DNA of 55,370 nucleotides from AcAMD-5 sp044343935 (GTDB lineage Bacteria; Actinomycetota; Actinomycetes; S36-B12; UBA5976), in the NCBI GenBank assembly GCA_044343935.1, contig JBIJDU010000010.1, positions 1-55,370 of the forward strand. The letters run 5' to 3'. This document shows positions 33,937 to 42,700 of this stretch, piece after piece. Position 1 is the first letter of the stretch. Every line of letters begins with the position of its first letter. The position numbers and the translations under genes are program-made. The notes beneath the pieces were generated by a model. The model was not told the DNA's origin. It saw only the letters and a list, made by a program, of their open reading frames with translations, and did not search any database.

Positions 33937-34347
33937 ATGCAGGAATCCACAACTTCTCTGGCGATTTTGGTATACAGCCACGATGGTGCGTTTCGTCGCG
34001 ACGTGGCAGCCGCACTTGGCCGCCGGCCGGCTACCGATCTGCCATTGGTTGAACTTACTGAAGTTGCTACTGCGCCGATGATTTGGCAACTGCTAGAAAA
34101 GCAGCTGTTCGATTTAGTGATTGTTGATGCTGACGCAACACCAGCTGGCGGATTGGGGATTGCCCGTCAGGCAAAAGATGAATTGTTTAATTCACCACCG
34201 TTTTTGGCTGTGATTGCGCGATCGCAAGATGCTTGGTTGGCAACCTGGTCGAAAGCAGAAGCTGTCGTGCCAAAACCACTTGATCCGTTTGTGCTCGCTG
34301 AAACTGTAGCAACTTTGTTGCGAAAAAAAATTGCTATCGCTAATTAA
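33937..34347 (+). CDS. Stand-alone receiver-like protein
   Basis: 136 residues with the pattern of a response-regulator receiver domain and nothing else: ILVYSHDGAFRRDVAAAL, then FDLVIVDADATPAGGLGIA holding the likely phospho-acceptor Asp, and AVVPKPLDPFVLAETVATLL with the conserved Lys. The usual acidic pair at the first strand is reduced to a single Asp in SHD, so phosphorylation is doubtful. AGGAAAGG lies seven bases before the ATG. Five bases separate it from trpD; it diverges from ctaE. Role unknown. Confidence 0.65.
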   Translation: MQESTTSLAILVYSHDGAFRRDVAAALGRRPATDLPLVELTEVATAPMIWQLLEKQLFDLVIVDADATPAGGLGIARQAKDELFNSPPFLAVIARSQDAWLATWSKAEAVVPKPLDPFVLAETVATLLRKKIAIAN

Positions 34348-34352
34348 TTCGG

Positions 34353-35411
34353 ATGCAGATCTCTGACTTAATTGAGCAAGTTGAATCTCATCACGATTTA
34401 GACCAAGAAACAGCACGCTGGCTGATGAGCCAGATTATGGATGGAAACCTTAATCCACAATTGGTTAAACAAGTAATTCTTGGCTTAAAAGCAAAAGGTG
34501 AATCAGCAAGCGAAGTTAATGGATTTGTAGCTGCCATGATGGAGCGAACTTCGCCAATTGAGTTAAATCAAGTTTCACTAGACATAGTGGGAACTGGCGG
34601 CGATCAGCTAGGGTCGGTAAATATCTCATCGACTGCAGCAATAATTGCAGCTGCAGCTGGTGCTGTTGTAGTTAAGCATGGCAATAGAGCTGCAAGTAGC
34701 AAATCAGGATCTGCTGATGTCCTTGAGGCACTTGGCATCAAATTAGATTTAACTGCAGCACAGGTTAAGCACTGTGTATCTGAAATTGGGATTGGTTTTT
34801 GTTTTGCACCACAATTCCACCCTGCTATGAAAAATGTTGCACCAATCAGAAAAGAGATTGGTGTTCCAACAATATTTAATATTTTGGGACCGCTAGCAAA
34901 TCCAGCCCAACCAACAGCGATGTTAGTTGGAATTGCGGATTCGAGTAGAGCAGAACTAATCGCAACTGCGCTGGGAGACCGCGGTGTAGCTGGATTTATT
35001 GCGCGCGGTGATGATGGGCTAGACGAGATTACGCTCACAACTAGTACAACGCTTTGGCAATTTGAAAATAAGCAGCTGACGAAAACTAAATTTGATCCCA
35101 CCAGCTATGGCGTGAATTTGGTGAAAATAGCGGAATTATTAGGTGGCGATGCAACTGAGAATGCCGAATATCTGCGCCAAACCTTGAATCCCGATGTTGA
35201 TACTCCGAAAATTGATGCCATCCGATCAGCTGCGGTGTTGAATGCCGCTGCTGGTCTAGTTTCCTATTGGCTTAAATTAGGTGAAGTTGAAAAAGCGGTT
35301 TCGGGGGAAGACTGGATGCGAGCCATCGATGCCGCATCTACTGCAATTGCAACTGGTGCGGCAATGCAAAAATTAACTAACTGGCAGCAGTTCTGCGCTA
35401 GTCTCAATTAA
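34353..35411 (+). CDS. trpD: Anthranilate phosphoribosyltransferase
   Basis: 352-residue tryptophan-pathway enzyme transferring phosphoribose to anthranilate. Marks: VGTGGDQLGSVNIST-type PRPP loop (DIVGTGGDQLGSVNISS), KHGNRAASSKSGSADVLEALG, FCFAPQFHPAMKNVAPIRKEIG and FNILGPLANPA. No other trp genes are nearby; the trpD position beside the qcr genes is typical of actinobacteria. The 3' end overlaps the convergent exonuclease gene by 39 bases. Confidence 0.95.
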   Translation: MQISDLIEQVESHHDLDQETARWLMSQIMDGNLNPQLVKQVILGLKAKGESASEVNGFVAAMMERTSPIELNQVSLDIVGTGGDQLGSVNISSTAAIIAAAAGAVVVKHGNRAASSKSGSADVLEALGIKLDLTAAQVKHCVSEIGIGFCFAPQFHPAMKNVAPIRKEIGVPTIFNILGPLANPAQPTAMLVGIADSSRAELIATALGDRGVAGFIARGDDGLDEITLTTSTTLWQFENKQLTKTKFDPTSYGVNLVKIAELLGGDATENAEYLRQTLNPDVDTPKIDAIRSAAVLNAAAGLVSYWLKLGEVEKAVSGEDWMRAIDAASTAIATGAAMQKLTNWQQFCASLN

Positions 35412-37022
35412 ATGTCGGATATCTTCTAGATTAAGCAGTAGCTCCGCCTCGCCAATTGCCGCAGGTGCATCATCGTAATTTGCCAGTGATTTAGCGGGCA
35501 AAATGCCGCGCAGCTCAACCTGCTCAGCAGAAAGTAAGAGCGCCGCAACTAATTCGGATATTTGGGCGGCGTGAGGAGTTGTGCCGGCTGCCACCAACCT
35601 GCCATATCTAATTACATGTACTTCATGGCCTTGCTCAGAAGTTGTAGTTGAAACCACTTCTGGCAATGAAACGATTTTGCGCAATTGATTAATTCGCAGG
35701 ACTGCTCGATTAAACCCTAGTAGCAAGTCCTTTAGTCGCTGCGCTTCTTCAAATCTTTCAGCGGCAGCATGTTGTTTAATTCGATTCATCACAATCTCAT
35801 CTATTTCGTTAGTTTCATTTATCATGATGTTTTGCACTCGTTTGATGGCAGATAGGTATTCAGCAGTTGATTCGCTTTGGCAAGGAGCTGAGCAGTGCTG
35901 CATTTCGCCGCGAATGCAACCGGGATGATTTGGTCGTTCGACCAACTTGCTTAGGCAATCACGTAACTTAAATTGATCATTAATGAAGTCACGCAGTTCA
36001 TCTGCCATAAATTTCTTAGTGAAAGGACCAACTGCCGGCTGATCTAATTGTGGCGGAGTTTTACTCACAATTAATCTTGGAAGTTGCTCAAAAGTAAAAT
36101 ATAACCACCAGATCTTCTCTGGATTTCGAGCTACCCGATTAGCTGGTGGGCGATATTGCGCGATTAATCGCAGTTCTCTGACTCGAGCCTCAAGTGCGGT
36201 TGTGCAAGTAACTGTGCTCACCGATGCCGTAATTGCGATGGCATCTCGAACTTGCTTTCGGGTTTCACTCCTAGTGAAGTAACTTTTCACCCGTTTTTTT
36301 AGATCTCGACTCACGCCAACATAAAGCACTGTTCCCTGCGGATCCTTGAACAGATAGCAGCCAGGTTGGCTTGGGATATTTTCAGCAAGTTTTGCTTTTG
36401 CTCGAATCTGTTCAGGCAGTTTTGGGGTAGCTTCTTGAAGATCAGTTAATTCTGTTATCCCTAATCGACCAAGCCGCTCTAGCAAGGCATGAAACACTTC
36501 TACCGTGGCTTGTGCATCTGCTAGTGCTCGGTGATTTGGCGTAACTGACGTACCAAATCGTTGCGCCAAGGTGGCAAGCTTTCGGTTTCGAACTTCATCT
36601 TTGCCCAACGCAACTTTGGCTAAATTGACAGTATCTAAGGCTTTTGGCAGTGGCCAGATATAGCCATTTCGAATTGCGGCGGTTTTCAAGAAACCAATGT
36701 CGAATCTCGCATTATGAGCAACTGGAATTGTGCCGGACATAAACTCAAAGAAACTTGGTAGTACTTCAGCTATTTTGGGGGCATCAATAATCATGCTGGT
36801 AGTAATTCCAGTTAACACCTCGATTTGGATAGGGATCGCAACGCCCGGATTGATCAAGGTTTGAAACTCGCCAATAACTTCGCCGCCTCGAACTTTAATT
36901 ATTCCAATCTCCGTTATGGCATCGGTTTCCGGACTGCCACCAGTGGTTTCGATATCTAATACGGCAAAAGTGACCTCGGCCAGGGGGATGGCAAGGTCAT
37001 CAAACGAAATTTGTTGTTGCAC
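35373..37022 (-). CDS. DEDDh exonuclease with UvrC-like GIY-YIG region
   Basis: 549 residues. The first 190 form a DnaQ-type 3'-5' exonuclease: FAVLDIETTGG (Exo I), VAHNARFDIGFL (Exo II), NHRALADAQ (Exo III, His type). Then comes a GIY-YIG-type domain, PGCYLFKDPQGTVLYVGVS through LKKRVKSYF, and a UvrC-like Cys region, CIRGEMQHCSAPC, and helical UVR-like segment. This architecture matches the actinobacterial Rv2191 group, thought to act in DNA repair. The GTG start lies six bases after TACATT, so it is probably leaderless. Confidence 0.9.
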   Translation of the reverse strand: MQQQISFDDLAIPLAEVTFAVLDIETTGGSPETDAITEIGIIKVRGGEVIGEFQTLINPGVAIPIQIEVLTGITTSMIIDAPKIAEVLPSFFEFMSGTIPVAHNARFDIGFLKTAAIRNGYIWPLPKALDTVNLAKVALGKDEVRNRKLATLAQRFGTSVTPNHRALADAQATVEVFHALLERLGRLGITELTDLQEATPKLPEQIRAKAKLAENIPSQPGCYLFKDPQGTVLYVGVSRDLKKRVKSYFTRSETRKQVRDAIAITASVSTVTCTTALEARVRELRLIAQYRPPANRVARNPEKIWWLYFTFEQLPRLIVSKTPPQLDQPAVGPFTKKFMADELRDFINDQFKLRDCLSKLVERPNHPGCIRGEMQHCSAPCQSESTAEYLSAIKRVQNIMINETNEIDEIVMNRIKQHAAAERFEEAQRLKDLLLGFNRAVLRINQLRKIVSLPEVVSTTTSEQGHEVHVIRYGRLVAAGTTPHAAQISELVAALLLSAEQVELRGILPAKSLANYDDAPAAIGEAELLLNLEDIRHLIETSAELLPVS

Positions 37023-37028
37023 TGGGCG

Positions 37029-37034
37029 AATGTA
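37029..37034 (-). promoter_or_regulatory. -10 element for leaderless exonuclease gene
   Basis: TACATT on the minus strand, then six bases (CGCCCA) and the GTG at 37022. Confidence 0.6.
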
Positions 37035-37060
37035 ATACCAGAATCTGACATCGAATTAAG

Positions 37061-37066
37061 TACGCT
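37061..37066 (+). promoter_or_regulatory. -10 element for leaderless zinc-ribbon gene and gpsA
   Basis: TACGCT, then six bases (CCGGGG) and the GTG at 37073. It lies 27 bases from the divergent exonuclease -10 element. Confidence 0.6.
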
Positions 37067-37072
37067 CCGGGG

Positions 37073-37312
37073 GTGAGTATTCCTAATTTGCCAGATGCGA
37101 AGTCCAGATGGCGCTGTAGTCGATGTGGAAATTTAACTAGGTTTGACGTGCTGCGCATGCAGCGGGCAAATGAGTTTTGGCATTTTGATCTCTCTGGCGA
37201 ACCACAAATTGAAGAACGTGATGTCACGTCAGATGAGATAATTGAAGTTAAATGCCGATGGTGCGGAACAGGTGCAGCAGTTGATTTGGTGCCTAGAATT
37301 GATGAAAACTGA
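37073..37312 (+). CDS. Small zinc-ribbon-like protein
   Basis: 79 residues with two cysteine pairs, WRCSRCGNLTRFDV near residue 13-26 and VKCRWCGTG near 59-67, which could bind one zinc. The middle reads MQRANEFWHFDLSGEP. I recognise it only as a small conserved actinobacterial protein; function unknown. It begins at a probably leaderless GTG and ends two bases before the gpsA start, so it is cotranscribed with gpsA. Confidence 0.72.
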   Translation: MSIPNLPDAKSRWRCSRCGNLTRFDVLRMQRANEFWHFDLSGEPQIEERDVTSDEIIEVKCRWCGTGAAVDLVPRIDEN

Positions 37313-37314
37313 TT

Positions 37315-38310
37315 GTGAGTAATTCCGTTGCCGTAATGGGTACTGGGTCATGGGGAACAGCATTTGCAAAGGTGTTGGATGAGAATCAACAACGAGTTAA
37401 TTTCTGGGGAAATAGCATCCAGGTAATTAATGACATTCAGTCATCAGGTACTAATTCCAAATATTTCTCAAACATTCATTTTTCCCAAAGAGTTTCCGCC
37501 ACATCTGACCCAGAGATTGCACTTAGAGAAGTCCAGCTTGTTGCGATAGCTGTGCCAATGCAACGGTTACGCTCTAATCTAGAAATTTGGGCGAAACATG
37601 TTCCGTCAGATGCCATTATTTTGAGTTTGATCAAGGGGATTGAGCACAATTCTGGAAAGCGAGTTAGTGATTTAGTTGCCGAGTATTTACCTAATCCATT
37701 TAGCGTTCTGAGCGGTCCAAATTTGGCCGCTGAAATTGCTGATAATCAAATTGCAGCTGCAACAGTTGCAGCAATTGATGAGTCAATTGCGATTTCTGTG
37801 CAAGAGATCTGTTCATCAAACTCGTTTAGACTATTTCGCAGTCAAGATGTGATTGGAGTAGAAATAGCAGGTACCACAAAAAATATTATTGCGTTAGCGA
37901 CCGGAATTGTGATTGGCCTGGGTTTAGGCGAGAATGCCCAAGCAGCAATCATGACCCGAGGTTTAGCCGAGATGGCAGCAATAGGTATTGCTGCTGGCGG
38001 TAAACGTGACACTTTTTTGGGCTTAGCGGGAATTGGTGATTTGATTGCAACTAGCCAATCGCCACACTCAAGAAATAGAAGTTTTGGTGTGTTGTTAGGA
38101 CAAGGGCATTCAGTCCTAAGTGCAAAAAATGAAATTGGCCAAACCGTTGAGGCGATGCAATCAACTCAACCAATTCTGACTTTAGCAAAAGGTCACAATT
38201 TATCAGTGCCAATTATTGAACAGGTTGCCAAAATACTCGCAGGATCGAGCCACGCAGAGAGCATCCTAGAAATATTTGATACCAATAAACATGAAATAGA
38301 ACACTATTAG
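37315..38310 (+). CDS. gpsA: Glycerol-3-phosphate dehydrogenase [NAD(P)+]
   Basis: 331-residue enzyme making sn-glycerol-3-phosphate from dihydroxyacetone phosphate for phospholipids. Marks: VAVMGTGSWGTAFAKVL (nucleotide binding), SGPNLAAEIA, EIAGTTKNIIALATGIV (catalytic Lys) and GLAGIGDLIATSQSPHSRN. GTG start two bases after the zinc-ribbon gene stop. Convergent with glpD, five bases between stops. Confidence 0.95.
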   Translation: MSNSVAVMGTGSWGTAFAKVLDENQQRVNFWGNSIQVINDIQSSGTNSKYFSNIHFSQRVSATSDPEIALREVQLVAIAVPMQRLRSNLEIWAKHVPSDAIILSLIKGIEHNSGKRVSDLVAEYLPNPFSVLSGPNLAAEIADNQIAAATVAAIDESIAISVQEICSSNSFRLFRSQDVIGVEIAGTTKNIIALATGIVIGLGLGENAQAAIMTRGLAEMAAIGIAAGGKRDTFLGLAGIGDLIATSQSPHSRNRSFGVLLGQGHSVLSAKNEIGQTVEAMQSTQPILTLAKGHNLSVPIIEQVAKILAGSSHAESILEIFDTNKHEIEHY

Positions 38311-38315
38311 TAAAA

Positions 38316-39851
38316 CTAAATTGTATTCAAAATTTCTTGTAATTTATAATTACTATTAATTTCAGCTGCGCTACGTAATAATGAAATAGGTGTCCTTCGG
38401 CGTAGCAAGTCATCTGGCTTTGTAACATGTTCGCTGTTTGCAATGTGCCGTAATTCGCCAACAGTAAAATCTAACCCAGCAAAAACTAACTCTGCTTCTG
38501 TTGGGTGTTCTTGCCACCGCAAAGCAATCGTAAGAGCCGCAGCACCATGTCTACGCCAAAGTCCTTGGGAAACCTGATGAGCAGAAGCTGGCTGAAATTG
38601 CTTTACCGATTCAATTAATTCTCTTGGAATATCTATCGAGGGTTCGCCAATCCAAGAAACTTCCGGTTTAGTTCTAATTCCAAGTTTTTCGATTAACTCA
38701 ACTACTTCGTACCCAACGTTTATGCAATCTGTTAGTTTTCCACCAAAGATTGAGATAGATTTTAGGTCAGGTTTGAGTTCAACGACATGCTTGCGAGATA
38801 GCGAAATCCAATCAACATCGTCAAGAGTTGCAGCGTTGGTTACCACTAAAGGCCTTACGCCACAACGCTCAGAAATTATGTCGGCTTTGGTCAGAGGGGT
38901 AGCTAAATTGAGGCATCGGTTTGCTTGGGCCAGAAGAAAATCTCGATCTTCATCAGTAACTTTCACATCAGCGGTTGCAGCTGGCGTATCGGTTGTGCCA
39001 ATTACGGTTCGATCATGCATCGGAAGTACATAGAACAATCGACTTTTATCGTCAAAGAAAGCAAAAACTTTGCCATTTGTTTCAATGTGCGGGACAATCA
39101 AATGCACACCTTTTGAAATCACAATTTGATTCTCAGTTGGAATTCTAAATTCATCATTAATCACCCGGGTGTAAGGTCCGGTGGCATTAATTAAACTCTT
39201 GGCAGTTACTTCAAATTTTCGCTTCGTTACTTTGTCTTCAATTGTCACTTGCCAACCTGTATCAGTGGGTTTGGCATCAGTAACTTCAGCGTAATTGAGG
39301 ACCTTGGCGCCCAACTTGGCCCCAGTTTTCACAAACTCATAAACAAATCTTGCATCGTTATCAAGCAAGATAGCATCATTGTATTGAATTGCGCCGTTCA
39401 CCGAATCTAGATTCAGCAATGGATTCAATTTACGTATTTGGGTAGTACTAAAGATTTGAGGAGACTGTGTCTTAAATCGTCCCATGAACCAATAGGCAAG
39501 TGAACCTAAATATCCCAAAATTCGACTAAACGGTGAAGTCGGACCGATTACCGCAAAAAACGGAATTTCTTTCACCCTATTTGGATATCTCTCAAGTAGT
39601 TGATTGCGCGAGCGACATAGTGCCCAAACTAAGGAGAACTCATAATCTTGTAAATACTTGATGCCACCCCAAATCATGTTTGAGGATTCCTGACTTGTCA
39701 TGCTCGCAAAATCATTTGCTTCAATTAGTGCAACCGATACACCATGCGCGGCAAGTGCAGCTGTTGAAACAGCACCGTTAATTCCACCACCAATTACGAT
39801 GGCGTCGATTTCTTCGGATAATGCCGCTATGGTTTGGTCACGATTGAGCAC
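38316..39851 (-). CDS. glpD: Glycerol-3-phosphate dehydrogenase, FAD-dependent
   Basis: About 511 residues; oxidises glycerol-3-phosphate and feeds electrons to the quinone pool. FAD motif AIVIGGGINGAVSTAALAAHG, then SSNMIWGGIKYLQDYEF; substrate region VIGTTDTP and ERCGVRPLV are present. An ATG at 39857 opens the frame two codons earlier, but TAGGCT lies exactly six bases before the GTG at 39851, matching the leaderless pattern of this window, so the GTG is proposed as start. Divergent from glpK. Confidence 0.9.
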   Translation of the reverse strand: MLNRDQTIAALSEEIDAIVIGGGINGAVSTAALAAHGVSVALIEANDFASMTSQESSNMIWGGIKYLQDYEFSLVWALCRSRNQLLERYPNRVKEIPFFAVIGPTSPFSRILGYLGSLAYWFMGRFKTQSPQIFSTTQIRKLNPLLNLDSVNGAIQYNDAILLDNDARFVYEFVKTGAKLGAKVLNYAEVTDAKPTDTGWQVTIEDKVTKRKFEVTAKSLINATGPYTRVINDEFRIPTENQIVISKGVHLIVPHIETNGKVFAFFDDKSRLFYVLPMHDRTVIGTTDTPAATADVKVTDEDRDFLLAQANRCLNLATPLTKADIISERCGVRPLVVTNAATLDDVDWISLSRKHVVELKPDLKSISIFGGKLTDCINVGYEVVELIEKLGIRTKPEVSWIGEPSIDIPRELIESVKQFQPASAHQVSQGLWRRHGAAALTIALRWQEHPTEAELVFAGLDFTVGELRHIANSEHVTKPDDLLRRRTPISLLRSAAEINSNYKLQEILNTI

Positions 39852-39857
39852 GGGCAT

Positions 39858-39863
39858 AGCCTA
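39858..39863 (-). promoter_or_regulatory. -10 element for glpD, symmetric TAGCCTA core
   Basis: TAGGCT on the minus strand, six bases before the proposed GTG start. The seven bases 39857-39863 read TANNNTA on both strands, so the element could also fire rightward toward glpK. Tentative for the rightward part. Confidence 0.45.
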
Positions 39864-39914
39864 GAGATCGATTTCACAATTTGATTTAGGTTAATGTTAC
39901 GGCTAGGTGAGGGA

Positions 39915-39960
39915 TTGGTAACGCGTAAATAACGAGCTTGGTAACAAACCGATAACGAGT
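39915..39960. repeat. Two 23-base direct repeats before glpK, likely operator
   Basis: Unit one is 39915-39937 and unit two 39938-39960; each begins with TTGGTAAC and holds ATAACGAG near its end, with a variable middle. They lie 13 bases before the glpK start in the glpD-glpK divergent region. Period and position suggest tandem binding of a glycerol-responsive regulator. No regulator gene is in the window. Confidence 0.6.
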
Positions 39961-39972
39961 CCGATGGGGTGA

Positions 39973-41466
39973 GTGGTCTTGGGTATTTTGGCTATTGATG
40001 CAGGCACTACTGGCGTTACGGCCTTGGTTATCGGCGAGCACGGCGAGGTTTTAGCACGCGGCTACGCCGAATTTACCCAACACTTTCCGCAACCAGGATG
40101 GGTTGAGCACGATCCAGATGAGATATGGCAAGCGACGCTCTCAGCAGTTGGAGCGGTTATTGCCACCGTCGGCGCAGGTGACATATCTGCGGTTGGCATA
40201 ACAAATCAGCGCGAAACTGTAATGATTTGGGATCGACAAAATTTCAGCGGCCCACGACGTGGCATCGTTTGGCAAGATCGGCGCAGCTCGGATTTAGTTG
40301 TGGAATTGCGACACACTGGAATTGAAGCCATGGTGCGGGAAAAGACTGGCTTGGGATTAGATCCTTACTTTTCATCAACAAAATTCTTGTGGCTAGCTCG
40401 AAATGAAAAGGACATTTGGCAAGGAGTGGTTTCAGGAAAGTATGCGGTTGGAACGGTTGATACGTTCTTGATTGCACGTATGACTAAAGGCAAAGTTCAC
40501 GTTACTGACGCTTCTAATGCGTCCCGCACTCAACTACTCAATTTAAAGTCAGGGAATTGGGATGATGAGCTATTGGCAATCTTTGAAGTACCCAGAGATG
40601 TATTGCCTGATGTTGTCGCTTCGTATGGTGTGGTTGGCACTACTGATCCGGTTGAATTTCTTGGCTTGAGTTTGCCAATTGCTGGAATTGCGGGCGATCA
40701 GCAGGCAGCACTATTTGGCCAGGTAGCATTTGATATTGGTGATAGTAAGTGCACATATGGCACTGGGTCGTTTATTTTGTACAACACTGGATCAGAGCTG
40801 CGAATTTCTGACCGCGGTTTGTTAACCACAATTGCGTGGCAGGAACCAAATGGAAATATAACTTACGCCTTAGAAGGCGCGGTATTTGTCACTGGTGCAG
40901 CCGTGCAATGGTTGCGAGATGGTCTTGGCATCATCAAGAGTGCGGCTGAGATCGAGGCATTGGCCAGCAGTGTTGAGACAACAGATGGTGTGGTTTTTGT
41001 GCCAGCGCTTTCTGGTTTAGGAGCGCCATATTGGGATCCCTATGCCCGCGGTTCAATTCACGGTATTACTCGGGGCACTACCGCGGCTCACATTGCTCGC
41101 GCCACCTTAGAAGCAATTGCATTTCAGGTACGCGATGTGGTTGAAGCGATGGTTAAAGAAACTAATCAACCACTGGCACAATTGCGAGTTGATGGTGGGG
41201 CCGCAATTAATAATTTATTGATGCAGATGCAAGCGGATATTTTGAAGGTTCCTGTTGTCCGGGGGACGAGCTTAGAAACAACTGGAATTGGTGCCGCCTA
41301 CTTAGCTGGTTTGGGAACTGGGGTGTGGGCCGATAAGGACGAACTTAGAATCAGCATTTCAATTGATCGCGAATTTAGTCCCGCAGCTCGTGATGAGTGG
41401 GAATATGTTCGATGGCAACGAGCTGTGCAACGATCGCAGAATTGGGTAGAGCGGGGAAGAAATTGA
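39973..41466 (+). CDS. glpK: Glycerol kinase
   Basis: 497-residue FGGY-family kinase making glycerol-3-phosphate. Marks: LAIDAGTTGVTALV (phosphate 1), GWVEHDPDEIW, GITNQRETVMIWDR, GIAGDQQAALFGQ, KCTYGTGSFILYNTG and RVDGGAAINNLLMQ. Start uncertain: GTG at 39973 or the TTG at 39979, which is better spaced from GGGG. The 23-base repeats just upstream suggest control by an operator. No glpF is seen; entry of glycerol would be by diffusion or another channel. It overlaps glpX by four bases. Confidence 0.93.
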   Translation: MVLGILAIDAGTTGVTALVIGEHGEVLARGYAEFTQHFPQPGWVEHDPDEIWQATLSAVGAVIATVGAGDISAVGITNQRETVMIWDRQNFSGPRRGIVWQDRRSSDLVVELRHTGIEAMVREKTGLGLDPYFSSTKFLWLARNEKDIWQGVVSGKYAVGTVDTFLIARMTKGKVHVTDASNASRTQLLNLKSGNWDDELLAIFEVPRDVLPDVVASYGVVGTTDPVEFLGLSLPIAGIAGDQQAALFGQVAFDIGDSKCTYGTGSFILYNTGSELRISDRGLLTTIAWQEPNGNITYALEGAVFVTGAAVQWLRDGLGIIKSAAEIEALASSVETTDGVVFVPALSGLGAPYWDPYARGSIHGITRGTTAAHIARATLEAIAFQVRDVVEAMVKETNQPLAQLRVDGGAAINNLLMQMQADILKVPVVRGTSLETTGIGAAYLAGLGTGVWADKDELRISISIDREFSPAARDEWEYVRWQRAVQRSQNWVERGRN

Positions 41467-42446
41467 ATACAATCAAGCCAGAACGGAATTTAGCGCTGGA
41501 GTTGGTTCGAGTTACTGAAGCCGCAGCGTTAGCAGCGGCACCGTGGGTGGGGCGGGGCGACAAAAACAATGCGGATGATGCAGCGGTTAAAGCAATGCGT
41601 TTTATTTTGTCTTCCATTGATATTAATGGCACCGTTGTAATTGGTGAAGGTGAAAAAGATAATGCGCCGTGGCTCTACAATGGCGAACAGGTTGGAAATG
41701 GCTCTGGGCCATTAGTTGATGTTGCGGTAGATCCAATCGATGGAACTTCGCTAACTGCAAATGGACAACTAAATGCAATTTCAGTAATTGCCATTGCAGA
41801 TCGAGGGAGTATGTTTTCGCCAAAGTCAATTTTTTACATGGACAAAATAGTTGTTGGGCCTGATGCAACAGATGCCATAGAAATTGATGCACCTGTTCTA
41901 CATAATTTAACTAGAGTCGCTAAAGCTAAATCTAAGCGGCTTTCCGATATCACCGTGATGGTGCTCAATCGACCACGAAATCAAAAAATTATTCAGGACA
42001 TCAGGGCTGCTGGCTCACGAATTAGATTAATTCAAGATGGCGATGTGGCAGCTTCAGTGATGGCGGCACGGCCGGAGACCGGAGTTGATTTACTAATGGG
42101 AATTGGTGGTACGCCCGAAGGAGTGATTGCAGCTTGCGCGCTAAAAACTCTAGGCGGCAGCATGCAAGGTCGCCTAGCCCCGCAGCTTCCAGAAGAAGTT
42201 GCTGCGGCTAAAAATCAGGAGCTAGATATATCGCAAGTTTTGTTAATTGATGATTTAGTGAAGTGCGAGAACGCATTTTTTGCAGCAACTGGAATCACTG
42301 ATGGCGAATTGTTAACCGGAGTTAGATACCAGGCTGCTGGTGCCACTACTGAGTCAATTGCGTTACGGGCGCGAAGTGGCACAGTTAGACGCGTTTTAGG
42401 CGAACACCGATCCGAAAAATTGGAGGGATTGCTGGGTTCCATTTAG
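41463..42446 (+). CDS. glpX: Fructose-1,6-bisphosphatase class II
   Basis: 327-residue metal-dependent phosphatase of gluconeogenesis. Marks: IGEGEKDNAPWLYNGE, VDPIDGTSLTANG (metal-binding DPxDGT) and GIGGTPEGVIAACALKTLGG. The frame is open 22 codons earlier inside glpK, but a TTG at 41463 that overlaps the glpK stop (TTGA), with GGGGA upstream, gives the usual N-terminus NTIKPERNLALELVR. Coupled to glpK, so glycerol carbon can be sent up to hexose. Confidence 0.93.
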   Translation: MNTIKPERNLALELVRVTEAAALAAAPWVGRGDKNNADDAAVKAMRFILSSIDINGTVVIGEGEKDNAPWLYNGEQVGNGSGPLVDVAVDPIDGTSLTANGQLNAISVIAIADRGSMFSPKSIFYMDKIVVGPDATDAIEIDAPVLHNLTRVAKAKSKRLSDITVMVLNRPRNQKIIQDIRAAGSRIRLIQDGDVAASVMAARPETGVDLLMGIGGTPEGVIAACALKTLGGSMQGRLAPQLPEEVAAAKNQELDISQVLLIDDLVKCENAFFAATGITDGELLTGVRYQAAGATTESIALRARSGTVRRVLGEHRSEKLEGLLGSI

Positions 42447-42463
42447 TTGTCAGTGGGGTCAGT

Positions 42464-42469
42464 TAGCCT
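42464..42469 (+). promoter_or_regulatory. -10 element for leaderless CxxC protein gene
   Basis: TAGCCT, then six bases (GCTGTT) and the ATG at 42476. Confidence 0.55.
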
Positions 42470-42475
42470 GCTGTT

Positions 42476-42700
42476 ATGGAATTGAACCCTAACGTCAACC
42501 CGCCAGCTGTACTGCGCATTGATTGCGACAGTTGCCAAGTTCGATTTATCGAATGTAATGATTGTGTTGTTGCTGCCTTAATTGGGGCTCCTACTGAATT
42601 ATCTAGTGACGATCTTGAATCAATTGCAGTTTTGAGTAAATCGGGTTTGGTATCACCGTTGCGATTAGTCCTGCCAGAACAAACTACGGAATCACAATAA
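42476..42700 (+). CDS. Small conserved protein with two CxxC motifs
   Basis: 74 residues. The core VLRIDCDSCQVRFIECNDCV carries CxxC pairs about 10 residues apart and is followed by VAALIG, a pattern I recognise from small actinobacterial proteins of unknown function. A metal-binding or redox role is possible. The ATG lies six bases after TAGCCT without Shine-Dalgarno. It overlaps the convergent transpeptidase gene by 17 bases. Confidence 0.7.
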   Translation: MELNPNVNPPAVLRIDCDSCQVRFIECNDCVVAALIGAPTELSSDDLESIAVLSKSGLVSPLRLVLPEQTTESQ

